Assembly: GCA_900467745.1 (NCBI GenBank)
Contig: UBQW01000010.1
Location: forward strand, 490,812 to 554,811
Source: Hyphomicrobiales bacterium
Lineage (GTDB): Bacteria > Pseudomonadota > Alphaproteobacteria > Rhizobiales > Rhizobiaceae
Length of the DNA: 64,000 nucleotides
Direction: 5' to 3'
How positions within the stretch are numbered: the first letter of the stretch is position 1; every line of letters begins with the position of its first letter. The position numbers and the translations under genes are program-made. The notes beneath the pieces were generated by a model. The model saw only the letters and a list, made by a program, of their open reading frames with translations, was not told the DNA's origin and did not search any database. Positions 62,107-64,000 of this stretch are shown piece after piece.

Positions 62107-63879
62107 TCAGCCGAAGGTGAAGGCGTAGGCTTCGACGCCGGGATCGAGAAAGCGGATCTGGAAGTTGTGCGCCTCGACGTCGCCCGCCTGGCGGACGAGT
62201 TGATAGAGCCTGGTTGACGTCACCGTGCCGTTGCCATCGGCGTCGGTATCCGCCCCGTGGTCGACACCAGGCGCCTTTCCGTCGATCGTCACCTGGAAGC
62301 GCACAGGCTTTCCCGATGCATCCGGACCGAGGACAAGGTGGAGATCACGGGCACTGAACCGGTAGGCAATGCCGCCATCCGACTGCTCGAGCGTTGCCTG
62401 CTCGCGGCCGATCGTCCATGCGCCCGACAGCCCCCATTCGTTGAGGCTAAGATCGCCGACCGAGTAGGTTCTGTTGGCGTCTTCGTGCAGACCCTCCGGC
62501 GAGGCGAAGTTGGTGGCCTGCTCGTAGCCGATGTAGGTCTCGCCGGAACGAATATCCTTGAGATCAGGGCTTGCTTCCGCGCCCTTGGCATTCGGAGTTA
62601 CCGTGCTCGCGGCCACTTTCGCGCTGCCGGTTTCGTGGATCAAGTCCTGGATCGCCTGCTCAGTCTGGCGATAATTGCCTTCGCCGAAGTGGTGGTAGCG
62701 GATCTGGCCCTTGGCATCGATCAGGTAGTGGGCGGGCCAATAGTTGTTCTCGAAGGCGCGCCAGATCTTGTAGTCGTTGTCGATCGCGACGGGGTAGGTG
62801 ATCTTGGCGTCGGCGACGGCCTTGCGGACATTGTCGATCTTCTTCTCGAAGGCGAACTCCGGGGCGTGCACGCCGATCACGACGAGGCCCTGATCCTTGT
62901 ACTTCTCGGCCCAGGCGCGAACGAACGGCGTGGTGCGGATGCAGTTGATGCACGAGTAGGTCCAGAAATCGACAAGAACGACCTTGCCGCGGAGCTGTTC
63001 GGCGCTCAGCGGTGGCGAGTTCAGCCACTCCACGGCACCGTCAAGCGATGGCGCAATACCTTCGACTGGCAGGTTGGCCTGAAACGCCAGATTGCCGGCG
63101 GCGGCGGTCATTGCACCGTTGCTGGCGACCTCGGTGGGGGCGGGCAGATCGCGCTTTGCGTTGAAGCGGTCGAGGACTGCCTGTTCGAAGGAGGTGGTGC
63201 TGGCGTAGGAGAGCCGTGCAAGTAGTCCGGTATCGGCACCGAGCGCGATTGCGGCGACGCCAGCAAGAACGGCTGCGCCGAGAATTTGGCGAACGCGCTC
63301 GCTGACACCGAGCGACTGCTTCATGCCGGCAAACACCTTGCCTCCGATAAGCAATGCAACGGCAAGCGAGGTCGCGGCACCGGCTGCGTAAGCGATGAGC
63401 AGCAAGGTCGTTTCGAGATTTGCGCCCTGAAGTGCTGCACCCGTCAGAACGAGCCCGAGGATCGGACCTGCGCAAGGTGCCCACAAGAGACCGGTCGCGA
63501 TACCAAGGATCAGCGAGCTCAATGCCGTCGGCGCTGCGCCCGGCTTGCCCGAGGCCTTCACCAGCCGGTTGCCGAAATCCACGACCGGCTGCGTGATCGT
63601 GCTTGCGACACGCGGCGAGAGCAGGCTAACGCCGAAGACGGCGAGCAGAGTGAGTGCCGTGAGCCGACCGTATTCATTGGCGTGGATCGCCCAGCTGCCA
63701 CCCACAGCCGCAAGCGACGCCACAACCGCGAAGGTGGCGGCCATGCCGATCAGCATCGGCAATGTGCTGCGGACAAACGGCTGGCCGGCGCGAGCGAAGA
63801 CGAAGGGGAGAATGGGCAGGATGCAGGGGCTGAGAATGGTCAGCGCCCCTCCGAGATAGGCAATGATAAGAAGCGTCAT
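62107..63879 (-). CDS. DipZ-like thiol-disulfide transmembrane protein
   Basis: A 590-residue fusion. Residues 1-225 form a CcdA-like membrane domain with paired cysteines Cys19 (LSPCILPILPF) and Cys136 (WAPCAGPILG). A periplasmic thioredoxin domain carries the active site Cys310-Ile-Asn-Cys313 in VDFWTYSCINCIRTTPFVRAWAEKY and the cis-Pro region NYWPAHYLID. A C-terminal beta-rich domain (about 480-590, SLNEWGLSGAWTIGREQATLEQ) follows, as in mycobacterial DipZ. It should carry electrons from cytoplasmic thioredoxin to periplasmic targets. The ATG at 63879 has AAAGGAAACG upstream. Confidence 0.9.
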   Translation of the reverse strand: MTLLIIAYLGGALTILSPCILPILPFVFARAGQPFVRSTLPMLIGMAATFAVVASLAAVGGSWAIHANEYGRLTALTLLAVFGVSLLSPRVASTITQPVVDFGNRLVKASGKPGAAPTALSSLILGIATGLLWAPCAGPILGLVLTGAALQGANLETTLLLIAYAAGAATSLAVALLIGGKVFAGMKQSLGVSERVRQILGAAVLAGVAAIALGADTGLLARLSYASTTSFEQAVLDRFNAKRDLPAPTEVASNGAMTAAAGNLAFQANLPVEGIAPSLDGAVEWLNSPPLSAEQLRGKVVLVDFWTYSCINCIRTTPFVRAWAEKYKDQGLVVIGVHAPEFAFEKKIDNVRKAVADAKITYPVAIDNDYKIWRAFENNYWPAHYLIDAKGQIRYHHFGEGNYRQTEQAIQDLIHETGSAKVAASTVTPNAKGAEASPDLKDIRSGETYIGYEQATNFASPEGLHEDANRTYSVGDLSLNEWGLSGAWTIGREQATLEQSDGGIAYRFSARDLHLVLGPDASGKPVRFQVTIDGKAPGVDHGADTDADGNGTVTSTRLYQLVRQAGDVEAHNFQIRFLDPGVEAYAFTFG

Positions 63880-64000
63880 CGTCGTTTCCTTTGAAACCAG
63901 GTGCGATGCTGAACGGACACTGGTTCGATCAGCAGTGACAGCAATCTGTTGTGACGACGTATCCGGGATGTGTCTGGCCTCTAGCACTACTTTGGCATAT

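Noticed and set aside
1..64000. CRISPR arrays, insertion sequences, prophage, tRNA and rRNA genes
   Set aside because: I saw no regularly spaced repeats, transposase, integrase or phage genes, and no tRNA-like or rRNA sequence anywhere in the window.

Overview
The window looks like a chromosomal segment of a Rhizobium-type alphaproteobacterium (Rhizobiales). The reasons are the high GC content, a cellulose operon with the rhizobial gene bcsN, a DUF982 protein, a GTTC-N7-GTTC LexA box, a TGA-N9-TCA iron box and a nasST-nrtABC-nirBD-nasA-cysG nitrate cluster. I see no insertion sequences, phage genes, CRISPR arrays, tRNA or rRNA.

Layout. 1-8.4 kb: plant-sugar use. This holds the end of a GH4 alpha-galactosidase, an ArsR-like regulator, a GH51 arabinofuranosidase and a complete sugar ABC importer (ATPase, two permeases, binding protein); palindromic operator candidates precede the arabinofuranosidase and the importer. 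8.4-9.5 kb: a HAD phosphatase and a 55-codon gene behind a LexA box. 9.5-18.8 kb: cellulose synthesis on the minus strand, bcsN-bcsA-bcsB-bcsZ-TPR protein, without a BcsC outer-membrane channel. 19.4-23.8 kb: an RND efflux pump (adaptor plus inner-membrane pump). 24-26.2 kb: small secreted or unknown proteins and a DUF982 protein.

26.4-33.7 kb: the most unusual locus, a divergent 1836-residue glutamate synthase large-subunit-like protein that overlaps a CysJ-like diflavin reductase. No GltD is present beside it. 34.1-37.5 kb: a TPP-riboswitch-controlled ykoF-thiX-thiZ-thiY import operon for a thiamine precursor. 37.8-41.7 kb: sulfate importer (sbp-cysT-cysW-cysA). 41.7-44.7 kb: iron-siderophore-type ABC importer with an IRO-box candidate. 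44.8-57.1 kb: assimilatory nitrate reduction, in which nasT and nasS control an operon that starts from a sigma-54 promoter and a leader with a terminator. This operon runs nrtABC (uptake), nirB/nirD (nitrite reductase), nasA (nitrate reductase) and cysG (siroheme for NirB).

57.4-59.5 kb: a methyl-accepting chemotaxis protein. 59.6-63.9 kb: a DHA2-type efflux protein, an exported alpha/beta hydrolase and a DipZ-like membrane thiol-disulfide protein.

The genes form a nutrient-acquisition landscape (plant sugars, N, S, Fe, thiamine), each module with its own recognisable control element. All assignments come from reading motifs and gene order; no database search was possible.
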